13,995 nucleotides of DNA from NCBI GenBank assembly GCA_026982275.1, contig JALSHK010000321.1:1-13995 (forward strand). Reading direction: 5' to 3'. A program made the position numbers and the translations under genes. How positions within the stretch are numbered: position 1 is the stretch's first letter; each line of letters begins with the position of its first letter. A model generated the notes under the pieces. That model did not search any database, was not told the DNA's origin, and saw only the letters and a list, made by a program, of their open reading frames with translations. This document shows positions 6,420-13,875 of this stretch, piece by piece. Origin of the DNA: Paracoccaceae bacterium (lineage in GTDB: Bacteria; Pseudomonadota; Alphaproteobacteria; Rhodobacterales; Rhodobacteraceae).

Positions 6420-8420
6420 ATGCCGAGCGTAACCACCAAGATGGTGGAGGATATCCTCCATGTCACCATTAACAATCCACCGGTGAATGCCACCTCGCAA
6501 GCGGTGCGCCAAGGGCTGATGCGGGCCGTGGCCGAGGCTTCAAGCGCCCGCGCTGTGCTGCTGCGCTGCGAAGGTCGCACATGGATCGCGGGCGGGGATA
6601 TGGCGGAATTCGATAGGCCCGCCCAAGCGCCAGACTTGCCCGATCTGGTTGCCGCCATCGAGGCCAGCCCCGCCGCATGGGTGGCACTGCTGCACGGCAC
6701 GGTGCTTGGCGGGGGCCTTGAGGTGGCGCTTGGTTGTCACCATCGAATTGCGCATGCAGGCACACGCTTTGCCCTGCCGGAAGTCAGCATCGGGCTGATC
6801 CCGGGGGCGGGCGGCACCCAGCGCCTGCCGCGCTTGGTGGGGTTTGAGCTGGCCTGCGATATGGCCACCACGGGCCGGATGGTGGAGGCGGAAACCTTCA
6901 AAAAGGCCGGCGGTGTGGATGTCCTCACCCATGATCTTGAGCGCGCCGCGCGGGTTTTTCTCGCCGATATGCCTGCCAAGCCTGGCCCGATCAGCGCCCG
7001 CCCGCGCCCGATTGCCGATCCGGCCTTTATCGAAAAAACACGCGCCAAGCTGGAAAAACCGGCCAAGGGGGCCAAGGCAGCATTTCATAACCTCGAGGCG
7101 CTGCTCTGGGCCTGTGAGACCGATTTTGCCGAGGGCCAGCCGCGCGAGCGGGCGCTGCACCTGAAGCTGCGGCAATCGGATGAATCCAAAGCCCTGCGCC
7201 ATGCGTTTTTTGCCGAGCGCGCCGCTGCCAGACCCGCGATCATCAAGGGGGTTCGCGCCAAGGAGATATCCGAGGTTGCCATTGTTGGCGGCGGGCTAAT
7301 GGGCGCGGGCATCGCCGTTTCCATGCTGTTTGCAGGCCTCAAGGTGGTGCTGCTGGAGGTCTCCCCCGAAGCCGCCGAGGCGGGGCGCACCCGCATTCAC
7401 ACCATCCTTGAAGGAGCCGTTAAACGTGGCAAATTAGACATGTCAAATATGACACGCCTACAGAGCCATCTTATGACCACGGATGATTACAGCGCCGCGA
7501 AAAACGCCGACCTTGGCCTTGAAGCGGTGTTTGAAGACCTCGCCGTCAAGCAACAGGTCATGGCCAAGCTCGCGGCCACCCTGCCCGCCGATGCACTTTT
7601 GGCCACCAATACCAGCTACCTTGACCCGCACGCGATTTTTGCAGGCATCCAAAACCCCGCCCGCTGCCTTGGCCTGCATTATTTCTCTCCCGCCCATATC
7701 ATGAAGCTGGTGGAGGTGGTGGCGCTCGATACCACCGCCCCCGAGACCCTCGCCACCGCGTTTGCACTGGCCAAACGGCAAAAAAAATCCCCTGTGCTCT
7801 CGGGCGTGTGTGATGGTTTTATCGGCAACCGCATGCTCGCCGCCTATCGCCGCGCGGCGGATTACCTGCTGGATGACGGCGCGCTTCCCGCACAGATAGA
7901 TGCCGCCATGCGCGGCTTTGGCCTGCCGATGGGGCCTTACGAGCTGCAAGACCTCACGGGGCTGCAAATCGCCTATGCCAATCGCCGGCGGCAGGATGCC
8001 AGCCGCCCTGCCAGCGAGCGCTATGTGGATATCGGCGACAAGCTGGTGGAAATGGGCCGCACAGGGCAGCGCGCGGGCAAGGGCTGGTATCGCTATGAGG
8101 GCCGCACACCGCTCGAGGATCCAGAGGTGAATGCGCTGATCCGCGCCGCCGCCAAGCGACAGATCACGTTTTCGGATCAAGAGATCGTGGCGCGACTATC
8201 GGCAGCGCTGATCAACGAGGGCCAGCGGATACTTGATGAGGGCATTGCCGCCAGCGCGGGCGATATAGATGTGGTGCAAATGCTGGGCTATGGTTTTCCG
8301 CGCTGGCGCGGCGGGCCGATGCACTATGGCGATACGCTCGAAAACCTGCCCGAAATGGTGGCCGACCTGACCGCCCAAAGCCCGGATTCATGGGTGCTGG
8401 CCGATAAATTCAAAGGATAG
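6420..8420 (+). CDS. Fused enoyl-CoA hydratase / 3-hydroxyacyl-CoA dehydrogenase
   Basis: This 666-residue multifunctional protein has an N-terminal crotonase domain (about 1-180) and a C-terminal 3-hydroxyacyl-CoA dehydrogenase half (about 285-666). Both crotonase glutamates are kept, E101 in GGGLEVALG and E121 in LPEVSIGLIPG. The NAD-binding loop is GGGLMGAG (290-297). The dehydrogenase catalytic set is present at the expected spacing: H420 in LHYFSPAH, E432 and N470 in GFIGNRM. FadB/FadJ share the architecture, but the setting beside paaZ suggests it serves the lower phenylacetate pathway, hydrating 2,3-dehydroadipyl-CoA and oxidising 3-hydroxyadipyl-CoA (the PaaF/PaaH steps). ATG 6420 is chosen for the GGGAG about 7 bp upstream; the longer frame from 6318 runs through the divergent promoter. 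paaZ starts 3 bp after its stop. A general beta-oxidation role is not excluded. Confidence 0.88.
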   Translation: MPSVTTKMVEDILHVTINNPPVNATSQAVRQGLMRAVAEASSARAVLLRCEGRTWIAGGDMAEFDRPAQAPDLPDLVAAIEASPAAWVALLHGTVLGGGLEVALGCHHRIAHAGTRFALPEVSIGLIPGAGGTQRLPRLVGFELACDMATTGRMVEAETFKKAGGVDVLTHDLERAARVFLADMPAKPGPISARPRPIADPAFIEKTRAKLEKPAKGAKAAFHNLEALLWACETDFAEGQPRERALHLKLRQSDESKALRHAFFAERAAARPAIIKGVRAKEISEVAIVGGGLMGAGIAVSMLFAGLKVVLLEVSPEAAEAGRTRIHTILEGAVKRGKLDMSNMTRLQSHLMTTDDYSAAKNADLGLEAVFEDLAVKQQVMAKLAATLPADALLATNTSYLDPHAIFAGIQNPARCLGLHYFSPAHIMKLVEVVALDTTAPETLATAFALAKRQKKSPVLSGVCDGFIGNRMLAAYRRAADYLLDDGALPAQIDAAMRGFGLPMGPYELQDLTGLQIAYANRRRQDASRPASERYVDIGDKLVEMGRTGQRAGKGWYRYEGRTPLEDPEVNALIRAAAKRQITFSDQEIVARLSAALINEGQRILDEGIAASAGDIDVVQMLGYGFPRWRGGPMHYGDTLENLPEMVADLTAQSPDSWVLADKFKG

Positions 8421-8423
8421 ACC

Positions 8424-10445
8424 ATGCTGGAAATTCAAAGCTTTGCCGCCGGAAAATGGGTGCCCCCCGCCAAGGATGCCCGCCCGATCCACTCGGCCAT
8501 CACCGGCGATAAAATCGCGCAAGCCGGCAGCCCGCTAGATACCCAGGCCATGCTGGACCATGCGAGAAATACCGGCGGCCCCGCCCTGCGCGCCCTCACC
8601 TTCCATGATCGCGCCCGCCGCCTGAAAGCGCTGGCGCTGCACCTGAAAGCCCATAAAAAGCCGCTCTATGCGCTCAGCTATACCACCGGCGCCACCCATG
8701 CCGATAGCCTGATAGATATCGATGGCGGCATCACCACCATGCTGGTTTTTGCCTCCAAAGGGCGGCGCGAATTGCCCGATGCGCATATGTATCTGGATGG
8801 CGAGCTAGAGCAGCTCTCGCGCCATGGCAGCTTTATGGGCCAGCATATCTGCACGCCCATGCTGGGGGCGGCTGTGCATATCAATGCCTATAATTTTCCG
8901 GTCTGGGGCATGCTGGAAAAGCTCGCGCCGACCCTGCTGGCGGGGGTGCCTGCCATTATCAAGCCGGCCACCTCTACCGCGCATCTGGCCGAGGCCGCGT
9001 TTCGGATCATGCTGGAAAGCGGGATATTTCCGGAAGGCGCGATGCAATTCATTGCCGGCGGCTCGGGCGGCTTGCTCGGCCAGCTTGGCCCACAGGATTC
9101 GGTGGCCTTTACCGGCTCGGCCGATACGGCCTTCATGCTCCGGTCAAGCCCGCACCTGCTGCGCAATTCCGTGCGGTTTACGGCCGAGCAAGACAGCCTG
9201 AACGCCTCCATTCTCGGCCCTGATGCCACCGTTGGCACGCCGGAGTTTGACCTCTTTATCAAGGAAGCCGCGCGCGAGATTACCACCAAAGCTGGCCAAA
9301 AATGCACCGCGATCCGGCGGATCATTGCGCCCGAAGCGCTGGTGCAGCCGGTGATCGATGCGCTGTCGGCCAAGCTGGCCGAGATCAGAATCGGAGACCC
9401 CGCCATGCGTGATACCACCATGGGCGCGCTGGTTTCCGAGGCCCAACGCGCCGATGTGCAAGCGCGCCTGACCATGCTCACCGACGAGGCCACCCGCGTT
9501 TACGGCACCAATACCGCCCCGCTGGACCACGGTGCCTTCATGTCCCCGCAGCTCCTGCACTGCCCCGATCCGGATGCGGCCAAAGCCGTGCATGAGATCG
9601 AAGCCTTTGGTCCCGTGTCCACCATCATGCCTTATCGTGACCTGCCCCATGCGGCCAGCTTGACCAATCGCGGCGGCGGCTCGCTGGTGGCCTCGGTCAT
9701 CACCCATGATTCAGGCGTGGCCCGTGAGCTGGCTCGTGGCATCGCGGCGTATCATGGCCGGATTTATGTGAATGACCGCGAATCCATGGCCGAAAGCACC
9801 GGCCATGGCTCGCCCTTGCCCCATATGGTGCATGGCGGGCCGGGGCGCGCGGGGGGCGGCGAGGAAATGGGCGGCATTCGCGGCGTCCTGCACTATATGC
9901 AGCGCACCGCCGTGCAAGGCTCGCCGCGCATGCTGGCCGCGATTGGCCAGACATGGCTGGCTGGCGCGCCGATAACCAAGGCCAAAGCCCACCCGTTCCG
10001 GCGGCATTTCGAGGATCTGGAGCTGGGCGAGAGCCTGCTGACCGCCGCGCGCGAAATCACGCTGGAGGATATCGAGCATTTCGCCCATTTTACCGGCGAT
10101 ACCTTTTATGCCCATATGGACGAGGACGCCGCCAAGGCCAATCCGTTTTTCCCCGGTCGGGTGGCGCATGGCTATCTGCTGCTCTCCTTCGCGGCGGGGC
10201 TGTTTGTGGAGCCGGCGCCCGGGCCGGTGCTGGCCAATACCGGCCTGAATAACCTCGTATTTGAAAAGCCGGTTCTGGCGGGGGATAGCCTGCGCGCCCG
10301 CCTGACGGTAAAGCGAAAAACCAAACGCACCGATGAATATGGCGAGGTGCGCTGGCATGTATGGCTCACCAATCAGGATGAAGAAACCATCGCCACCTAC
10401 GAGCTGTTGACCATGGTCGCCTTTGGCCAGTCGCAAGCCCCCTGA
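8424..10445 (+). CDS. paaZ: PaaZ bifunctional oxepin-CoA hydrolase / 3-oxo-5,6-dehydrosuberyl-CoA semialdehyde dehydrogenase
   Basis: PaaZ opens the seven-membered oxepin-CoA ring and oxidises the resulting semialdehyde. The 673-residue product (E. coli 681) has both domains. The N-terminal aldehyde dehydrogenase (about 1-520) has E255 in FTAEQDSLN and the nucleophile C294 in AGQKCTAIRR, matching E256 and C295 of E. coli. The C-terminal MaoC-type hydratase (about 535-673) has D559 and H564 in TGDTFYAHMDEDAA, matching D561 and H566, then PGRVAHGYLLLS. Both halves therefore look active. An AAAGGA ribosome site sits in the end of the upstream gene and the gap is 3 bp, so the two are one operon. 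The phage remnant begins about 60 bp after the stop, so any paa genes that once followed may have been separated from this promoter. Confidence 0.94.
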   Translation: MLEIQSFAAGKWVPPAKDARPIHSAITGDKIAQAGSPLDTQAMLDHARNTGGPALRALTFHDRARRLKALALHLKAHKKPLYALSYTTGATHADSLIDIDGGITTMLVFASKGRRELPDAHMYLDGELEQLSRHGSFMGQHICTPMLGAAVHINAYNFPVWGMLEKLAPTLLAGVPAIIKPATSTAHLAEAAFRIMLESGIFPEGAMQFIAGGSGGLLGQLGPQDSVAFTGSADTAFMLRSSPHLLRNSVRFTAEQDSLNASILGPDATVGTPEFDLFIKEAAREITTKAGQKCTAIRRIIAPEALVQPVIDALSAKLAEIRIGDPAMRDTTMGALVSEAQRADVQARLTMLTDEATRVYGTNTAPLDHGAFMSPQLLHCPDPDAAKAVHEIEAFGPVSTIMPYRDLPHAASLTNRGGGSLVASVITHDSGVARELARGIAAYHGRIYVNDRESMAESTGHGSPLPHMVHGGPGRAGGGEEMGGIRGVLHYMQRTAVQGSPRMLAAIGQTWLAGAPITKAKAHPFRRHFEDLELGESLLTAAREITLEDIEHFAHFTGDTFYAHMDEDAAKANPFFPGRVAHGYLLLSFAAGLFVEPAPGPVLANTGLNNLVFEKPVLAGDSLRARLTVKRKTKRTDEYGEVRWHVWLTNQDEETIATYELLTMVAFGQSQAP

Positions 10446-10450
10446 CCGAA

Positions 10451-10496
10451 GGGAAGATTTTTCGCAGGGGGGTCCATCCCCCCAAGGAAAATTCCC
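10451..10496. terminator. Hairpin after paaZ
   Basis: A perfect six-bp GC stem, GGGGGG (10467-10472) and CCCCCC (10478-10483), encloses the loop TCCAT. Weaker flanking arms, GGGAAGATTTT on the left and AAAATTCCC on the right, extend it imperfectly. It starts 5 bp past the paaZ stop and would end the rightward paa transcript, although no T run follows. It lies outside the inferred phage end, so it is probably host sequence. Confidence 0.5.
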
Positions 10497-10515
10497 GCGC
10501 TACGTGTAGTGCGCG

Positions 10516-10559
10516 GTTGGTTTCTGGAGCAAATGTAGTTGGAATCTGGAGCAAGATTT
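10516..10559. repeat. Two tandem 22-bp direct repeats, putative transposase sites at the phage end
   Basis: The units at 10516-10537 and 10538-10559 share GTTGG, two variable bases and TCTGGAGCAA in the same register (TCTGGAGCAA at 10523-10532 and 10545-10554, exactly 22 bp apart). Phage Mu has two adjacent 22-bp MuA sites (R1 and R2) near its right end, the first starting about 11 bp inside the terminal TG. Here a TG at 10505 lies at the same distance. No third copy was seen in the window. Confidence 0.6.
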
Positions 10560-10565
10560 AGGCTC

Positions 10566-12248
10566 CTAGTTTGAGATAATGACTTCCCCCACCTTTTTTG
10601 ACGATTTCGCGGCGATCGTATAAGTGGTTTTAACCGGTTCTATCTTGAAGCTTTGGAAGGTCTCGCGCACTTCTGGGCGGTCATTCAGAGACATTATGAA
10701 GCGGCCAGAGAGGGTGCTTAGAACCTTGGCCAAAGTGGCAAAATCAGCGCGGTGGAATAGGACCTTTCCGTAGTCACCCTCGTTGCCCCAATATGGCGGG
10801 TCCAGATAGAAGAGTGTGCTGGGGCGGTCGTAGCGGCGGATCACGTCCGCATAGGGCAGGCACTCGATAACAACGCCGGAGAGGCGATCGTGGAGGTCGT
10901 CAAGCATGGGCGCGAGGCGGGTGATGTCTGCCGCAAAACTGGCGGATTGGCTCGCGGTTGGATGAGAGGAGGCGATCCCGCCAAAAGCCCCGCCATTGGC
11001 AAAGGGCTGTATGGCCGCGCCGAGCTTACCTGATTTCAAGCGGGTGAGCGGCAGCGCGGTTTCACGGTCGCCGATCTGCACACCGATACCCTCGCCGAAG
11101 CTGTGCTCCAGCGGCACCACGCCCTCGCGGCCCGCTTCACCCATCACACCCAGCTGGCCATTGCCAAAGCCAAATAGAGTCGGGCTGTCAAATACATCAC
11201 CATCCGCAAACTTGAAAATACTGCCGAAGAAATCCGAAAGCCCGCCCCCGATCGCACCGCCATCCGCGCTGCCAGAACTTCCAAAAAGCGCGTCAATCAG
11301 GCTGTCTCCGGCCATGCTGGTGAGCTTGGAGCCAAGATCAAAGAGCACGTTCAGAAGAATATCCACCGCGCTGGTGCCTTGGCGGGCACCCTCGACAATC
11401 ATATCAAAAATGCTGCGCGCCCCGTCCCGCCAGTTATCAAGCTGGGAAATGTGCTGATCCAGCGCGTCGCGCTCTTCGTTGCGGGTCTCGATCAGCGCTC
11501 GTACCGCCTCCGTTTCGGCTTCCGTTGCGCCCTTGAGCTGGCCGCGTAACTTCAGCATTTCCTGATTGACCGGGTCCAACTCGCCCAGTAGCTCGATTTC
11601 GAGCTGCAAACCATCTGTTAGTTTTTTCAGCGCCGCAGCTTGTTTGTCTGCGGTGCTGGTGGCGCGGCCACCCCCGCCGGTCCGGCGCGGCGGTGTGTCG
11701 CTCGGGCGATTGCGCGGGTCCACTGTCAGCGGCATGTTCATCAGCGCTTCTTCATCGGCAAACCGGCGCGAAAACAAAAAGCTCTCTGCTTGTGCATTTT
11801 GGAATGCCGCAGCCAAGCGCTCACCTTGGCCCGAAACACGGCTCATCACCTGCTCCAAAACCCCCGCCTCGATCGCCATATCATCAAGGCCGGAGATTAC
11901 CGCTGTCGCTATAGGTCCGGCAAATTGCTGCGCCTCCATCCGCGCCGCTGCCAGTTTTTCGACCAGATCGTCAGGCCCCTGTGCGTCACCAATGGCGTTC
12001 AGCGAGGTCAGGAGGTTTTCATTCTCCGTGCTCAAGCTAAGCGCAAGGCCGACATTCTCGGCAATTAGCTCTTTGTGCCGCTCTAACATCGACGTTGGCA
12101 GGGCCTCGGCTAGATTGGCATTATAAACTAAAAGTATAATGTCGGAAAGCAGCCGTGTTTGATCAATCACATCGTCGATCGTGTCGCGCACCGGGGCCAT
12201 CGCCCGATCAAACCGCTCGGCCTTCATGCCCGGCAACCGCAGAGCCAT
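10566..12248 (-). pseudogene. Chimeric phage ORF: tail tape-measure fragment joined in frame to DNA adenine methylase C-terminal half
   Basis: One uninterrupted frame joins two unrelated phage proteins. From the ATG at 12248 it has 560 residues; a TTG at 12263 or an ATG at 12227 are alternatives. Residues to about 425 resemble the C-terminal part of a tape-measure protein: long helical stretches with Glu/Arg-rich coiled-coil character, a Gly/Ser-rich turn, then KFADGDVFDSPTLFGFG and LGVMGEAGREGVVPLE, the usual tape-measure ending. The remainder, from about RLAPMLDDLHDRLSG, is a D12-class adenine methylase C-terminus with catalytic DPPYW (D483 from this start). The methylase N-terminal AdoMet-binding part is missing, so methylation activity is not expected. 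The tape-measure N-terminus is also missing. The start overlaps the end of the ParB-like gene by about 40 bp in another frame, as expected for a deletion joint. Expression is unknown; read as a decay product, though no stop interrupts it. Confidence 0.75.
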
Positions 12249-12636
12249 AAACCCGCTCCACAACCGCGCGAAGTTCGGCAGTGAACACCGCCCGCTCCAG
12301 CATCGTCAGTTCGCTGCGCGATACATTCTCCAGTATCTCCCGCATCCGCAGCTCGTCCTTGCTGCCCTTCACCACAAACGCCGGAATCGCATCCCGCCCC
12401 AGCGCCCTGAAAGCCGCATATCTATGCCCGCCACACACCAGTGCGTAAGTCGGCGCATTCGCCCCCTCACGCTTCGGCCCATAGCTGACCTTCGCCACCT
12501 CGATAGGTGACATCAAACCATGCTCCTCGATCGAAGCCGCCAGCCCCTCAACCGCCTTCAAATCCGGCAGCCGCAACCGCGCGCCAACCAAAATATCGTC
12601 CAGCCCGATCTCCACCACATCCACATTGCTTTTCAT
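12208..12636 (-). CDS. ParB N-terminal-like nuclease/CTPase domain phage protein, C-terminus probably altered by deletion
   Basis: The 142-residue product is mostly one ParB/Srx-type domain. It shows an RLRLPD box (20-25), LAASIEEHGLMSPIEV (33-48), CGGHRYAAFRALG (68-80) corresponding to the ParB box, and ENVSRSELTMLERA (103-116). Alphaproteobacterial Mu-like phages often carry such a gene near ner and the transposase, in an early-region role that is not well defined. ATG 12636 is preferred over GTG 12642 because AAGGGA lies 7 bp upstream of it and the ATG overlaps the upstream stop (ATGA). The last 15-20 residues (after AELRAVVERV) no longer look like the family, and the chimeric late-gene frame begins there, so the deletion joint probably lies at about 12240-12265. 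Whether the shortened protein works is unknown. Confidence 0.75.
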   Translation of the reverse strand: MKSNVDVVEIGLDDILVGARLRLPDLKAVEGLAASIEEHGLMSPIEVAKVSYGPKREGANAPTYALVCGGHRYAAFRALGRDAIPAFVVKGSKDELRMREILENVSRSELTMLERAVFTAELRAVVERVYGSAVAGHEGRAV

Positions 12637-12848
12637 GGCCACATCCCTTCGATCTCGTCGCTCAATGGATAGGCCTGAAACCGGATTGGATTCACCATGT
12701 CTTTGTTGAACGCGTCCAGCCGGTTTTGCACAGCCTCGCGCGAGGCTGGCGAAGCCGCCAAAATCATGCCAAATAACTTATCTTCCACCGACCGAGTATC
12801 GGCTTCGATCCGCTTCTCTTGGCGCCTGTTTATTCCGCAATTTTTCAT
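12633..12848 (-). CDS. Small hypothetical phage early-region protein
   Basis: The 71-residue, charged protein has no signal peptide or membrane span. It starts basic (MKNCGINRRQEKRIEADTRS) and is probably helical; I do not recognise a family. It is supported as a gene by its packing: the ATG lies 3 bp after the ner-like stop, with GGAGGC about 13 bp upstream inside ner, and its TGA overlaps the ATG of the ParB-like gene. Position between ner and the ParB gene suggests an early phage function, but nothing in the sequence says which. Confidence 0.6.
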   Translation of the reverse strand: MKNCGINRRQEKRIEADTRSVEDKLFGMILAASPASREAVQNRLDAFNKDMVNPIRFQAYPLSDEIEGMWP

Positions 12849-12851
12849 AGT

Positions 12852-13148
12852 CTACGCCGCCTCCGATTTTTGACATTGGCCAACCACGCGCTGTGCGCTA
12901 TAAGAGACAACAGGTTGAGGCTTAAGGCGCTCACCCTTGGTATCGTAGCGGCGCGGCCAAATCACCATCGGGTGCACCCCGATGATCTTGGCAAACACCG
13001 CCTCCCCCTTTGGTTTGGGGTAGCGGATCGCGTCGGATGTAGTCGAAACGGATAGGCCGAATTTCTCGTCTATCTCGATCAAAGTCGCATACCCCTTTTG
13101 CTCAAGGTGGTAGCGCATCTTGCCACGACCCCAGTTCTCGGCTTCCAT
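12852..13148 (-). CDS. ner: Ner-like DNA-binding regulator of a Mu-like phage
   Basis: Ner of phage Mu is a small repressor that shuts down early transcription and repressor synthesis at the divergent early promoters. This 98-residue protein has the Ner pattern: a short charged start with an aromatic (ENWGRGKMRYHLEQKGY), a helix-turn-helix at about 21-42 (TLIEIDEKFGLSVSTTSDAI), then the signature IGVHPMVIWPRRYD (56-69), close to KPEVIWPSRYQ in Mu Ner. ATG 13148 was chosen over a TTG at 13208 because it gives the family N-terminus and has AAAGG about 7 bp upstream. The C-terminus beyond about residue 75 is longer than in Mu. It is divergent from the repressor gene and first in a tightly packed leftward unit. 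Confidence 0.8.
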   Translation of the reverse strand: MEAENWGRGKMRYHLEQKGYATLIEIDEKFGLSVSTTSDAIRYPKPKGEAVFAKIIGVHPMVIWPRRYDTKGERLKPQPVVSYSAQRVVGQCQKSEAA

Positions 13149-13365
13149 GTCGCGCCTTTCGTTTTTGCCTATCTCGCCCCAGTCTTTCAGGACCGGATTT
13201 TTTAGCAATGTTCGCTGCTGATCTAAACGATAATAGTTCCGAATATGGTGTATGCTAATTCCAGATTATCTTGATAGTTCCATTAAAGGAATTACTGCAT
13301 CGAAACGCGCCTTTATGCATGGTTTTCAATGGCTTGACCATTAACTATCAAGGAGAACGGAAAAA
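13149..13365. promoter_or_regulatory. Divergent ner/repressor control region with repeated TTGATAGTT operators
   Basis: The motif CTTGATAGTTCC occurs exactly at 13270-13281 and again at 13375-13386, just inside the repressor gene. CCTTGATAGTT occurs on the minus strand at 13343-13353, overlapping the repressor ribosome site. A degenerate GATAATAGTTCC lies at 13229-13240. A short inverted repeat TTCC-ATTAAA-GGAA (13278-13291) adjoins the first exact copy. The spacing on both sides of the divergent promoters is what immunity operators show. Which protein, the repressor or Ner, binds them is inference. Confidence 0.65.
13230..13258 (-). promoter_or_regulatory. Putative early promoter for ner
   Basis: On the minus strand TTAGCA (13258-13253) and TATTAT (13235-13230) are 17 bp apart; the -10 matches the consensus at five of six bases. 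The degenerate operator at 13229-13240 covers the -10 and an exact operator copy lies just upstream of the -35. Transcription would start near 13223, leaving a leader of about 75 nt before the ner ATG. I found no equally good pair for the repressor gene. Confidence 0.45.
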
Positions 13366-13875
13366 ATGCCCCAGCTTGATAGTTCCAAAGCCGATTTTCT
13401 GCGCCGACTGGCCGAAATCGAGGCCAAGTTCAAAACACGAAAAGAGGCCGCGCAAGCGGCCGGTCAATCTCAGTCTACCTTTCAACGATGGGCGGAAGGC
13501 AAAGCCGTGCCGAACTTCCAAGGCATGGCCAACCTCGCCCGGGCATCAGGCGTCAGCCTCGACTGGCTGGCCTTTGGCACAGGTCAGGCCCCCGACGGCT
13601 CCATGGCCCCCAGCGCCGCCCAGTGCGAGGCTGACAGCGCTCTAATGGCCGAAATATACGTTAAAATACATACGCTTGTCCAAGATCACGGCCAACGCCT
13701 ATCACCCGAGCAGCACATAGCATTCACCTGCGATGTCTATAATAAGGTCATGGCCAAGCCAGATGATCGTGAGGAAATAGTATCAGACGCATTGGGCCTT
13801 ATGGCCACCATGCTCAAGGGCTTGATGCCCGCAGAACCAGCCGAGCAAACACCCACCACCAAGCGCCGCGCCTGA
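13366..13875 (+). CDS. Helix-turn-helix phage repressor (Mu-like immunity repressor candidate)
   Basis: The 169-residue protein has an N-terminal Cro/C1-type helix-turn-helix at about residues 24-45 (TRKEAAQAAGQSQSTFQRWAEG) followed by VPNFQGMANLARASGVSLDWLAFG, the usual end of a repressor DNA-binding domain. The remaining 95 residues are probably helical (LMAEIYVKIHTLVQDHGQRLSPEQ) and contain no recognisable S24/LexA-type autoprotease motif, so SOS-driven self-cleavage is not expected. AAGGAG lies about 10 bp before the ATG. A TTGATAGTT motif overlaps that ribosome site on the opposite strand and another lies in codons 4-7, so the protein probably represses its own synthesis. It faces away from ner, as in Mu-like immunity regions. 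It is intact and could still give immunity to related phages. Confidence 0.75.
   Translation: MPQLDSSKADFLRRLAEIEAKFKTRKEAAQAAGQSQSTFQRWAEGKAVPNFQGMANLARASGVSLDWLAFGTGQAPDGSMAPSAAQCEADSALMAEIYVKIHTLVQDHGQRLSPEQHIAFTCDVYNKVMAKPDDREEIVSDALGLMATMLKGLMPAEPAEQTPTTKRRA

Noticed and set aside
11566..12126. Plus-strand open frame of 186 codons opposite the chimeric phage ORF
   Set aside because: Low-complexity Ser/Ala-rich antisense product without recognisable domains; the minus-strand reading has clear phage motifs.
13149..13208. TTG start giving the Ner-like protein 20 extra residues
   Set aside because: The family starts near the ATG at 13148, which has its own AAAGG ribosome site. The longer form would leave less room for the early promoter leader.
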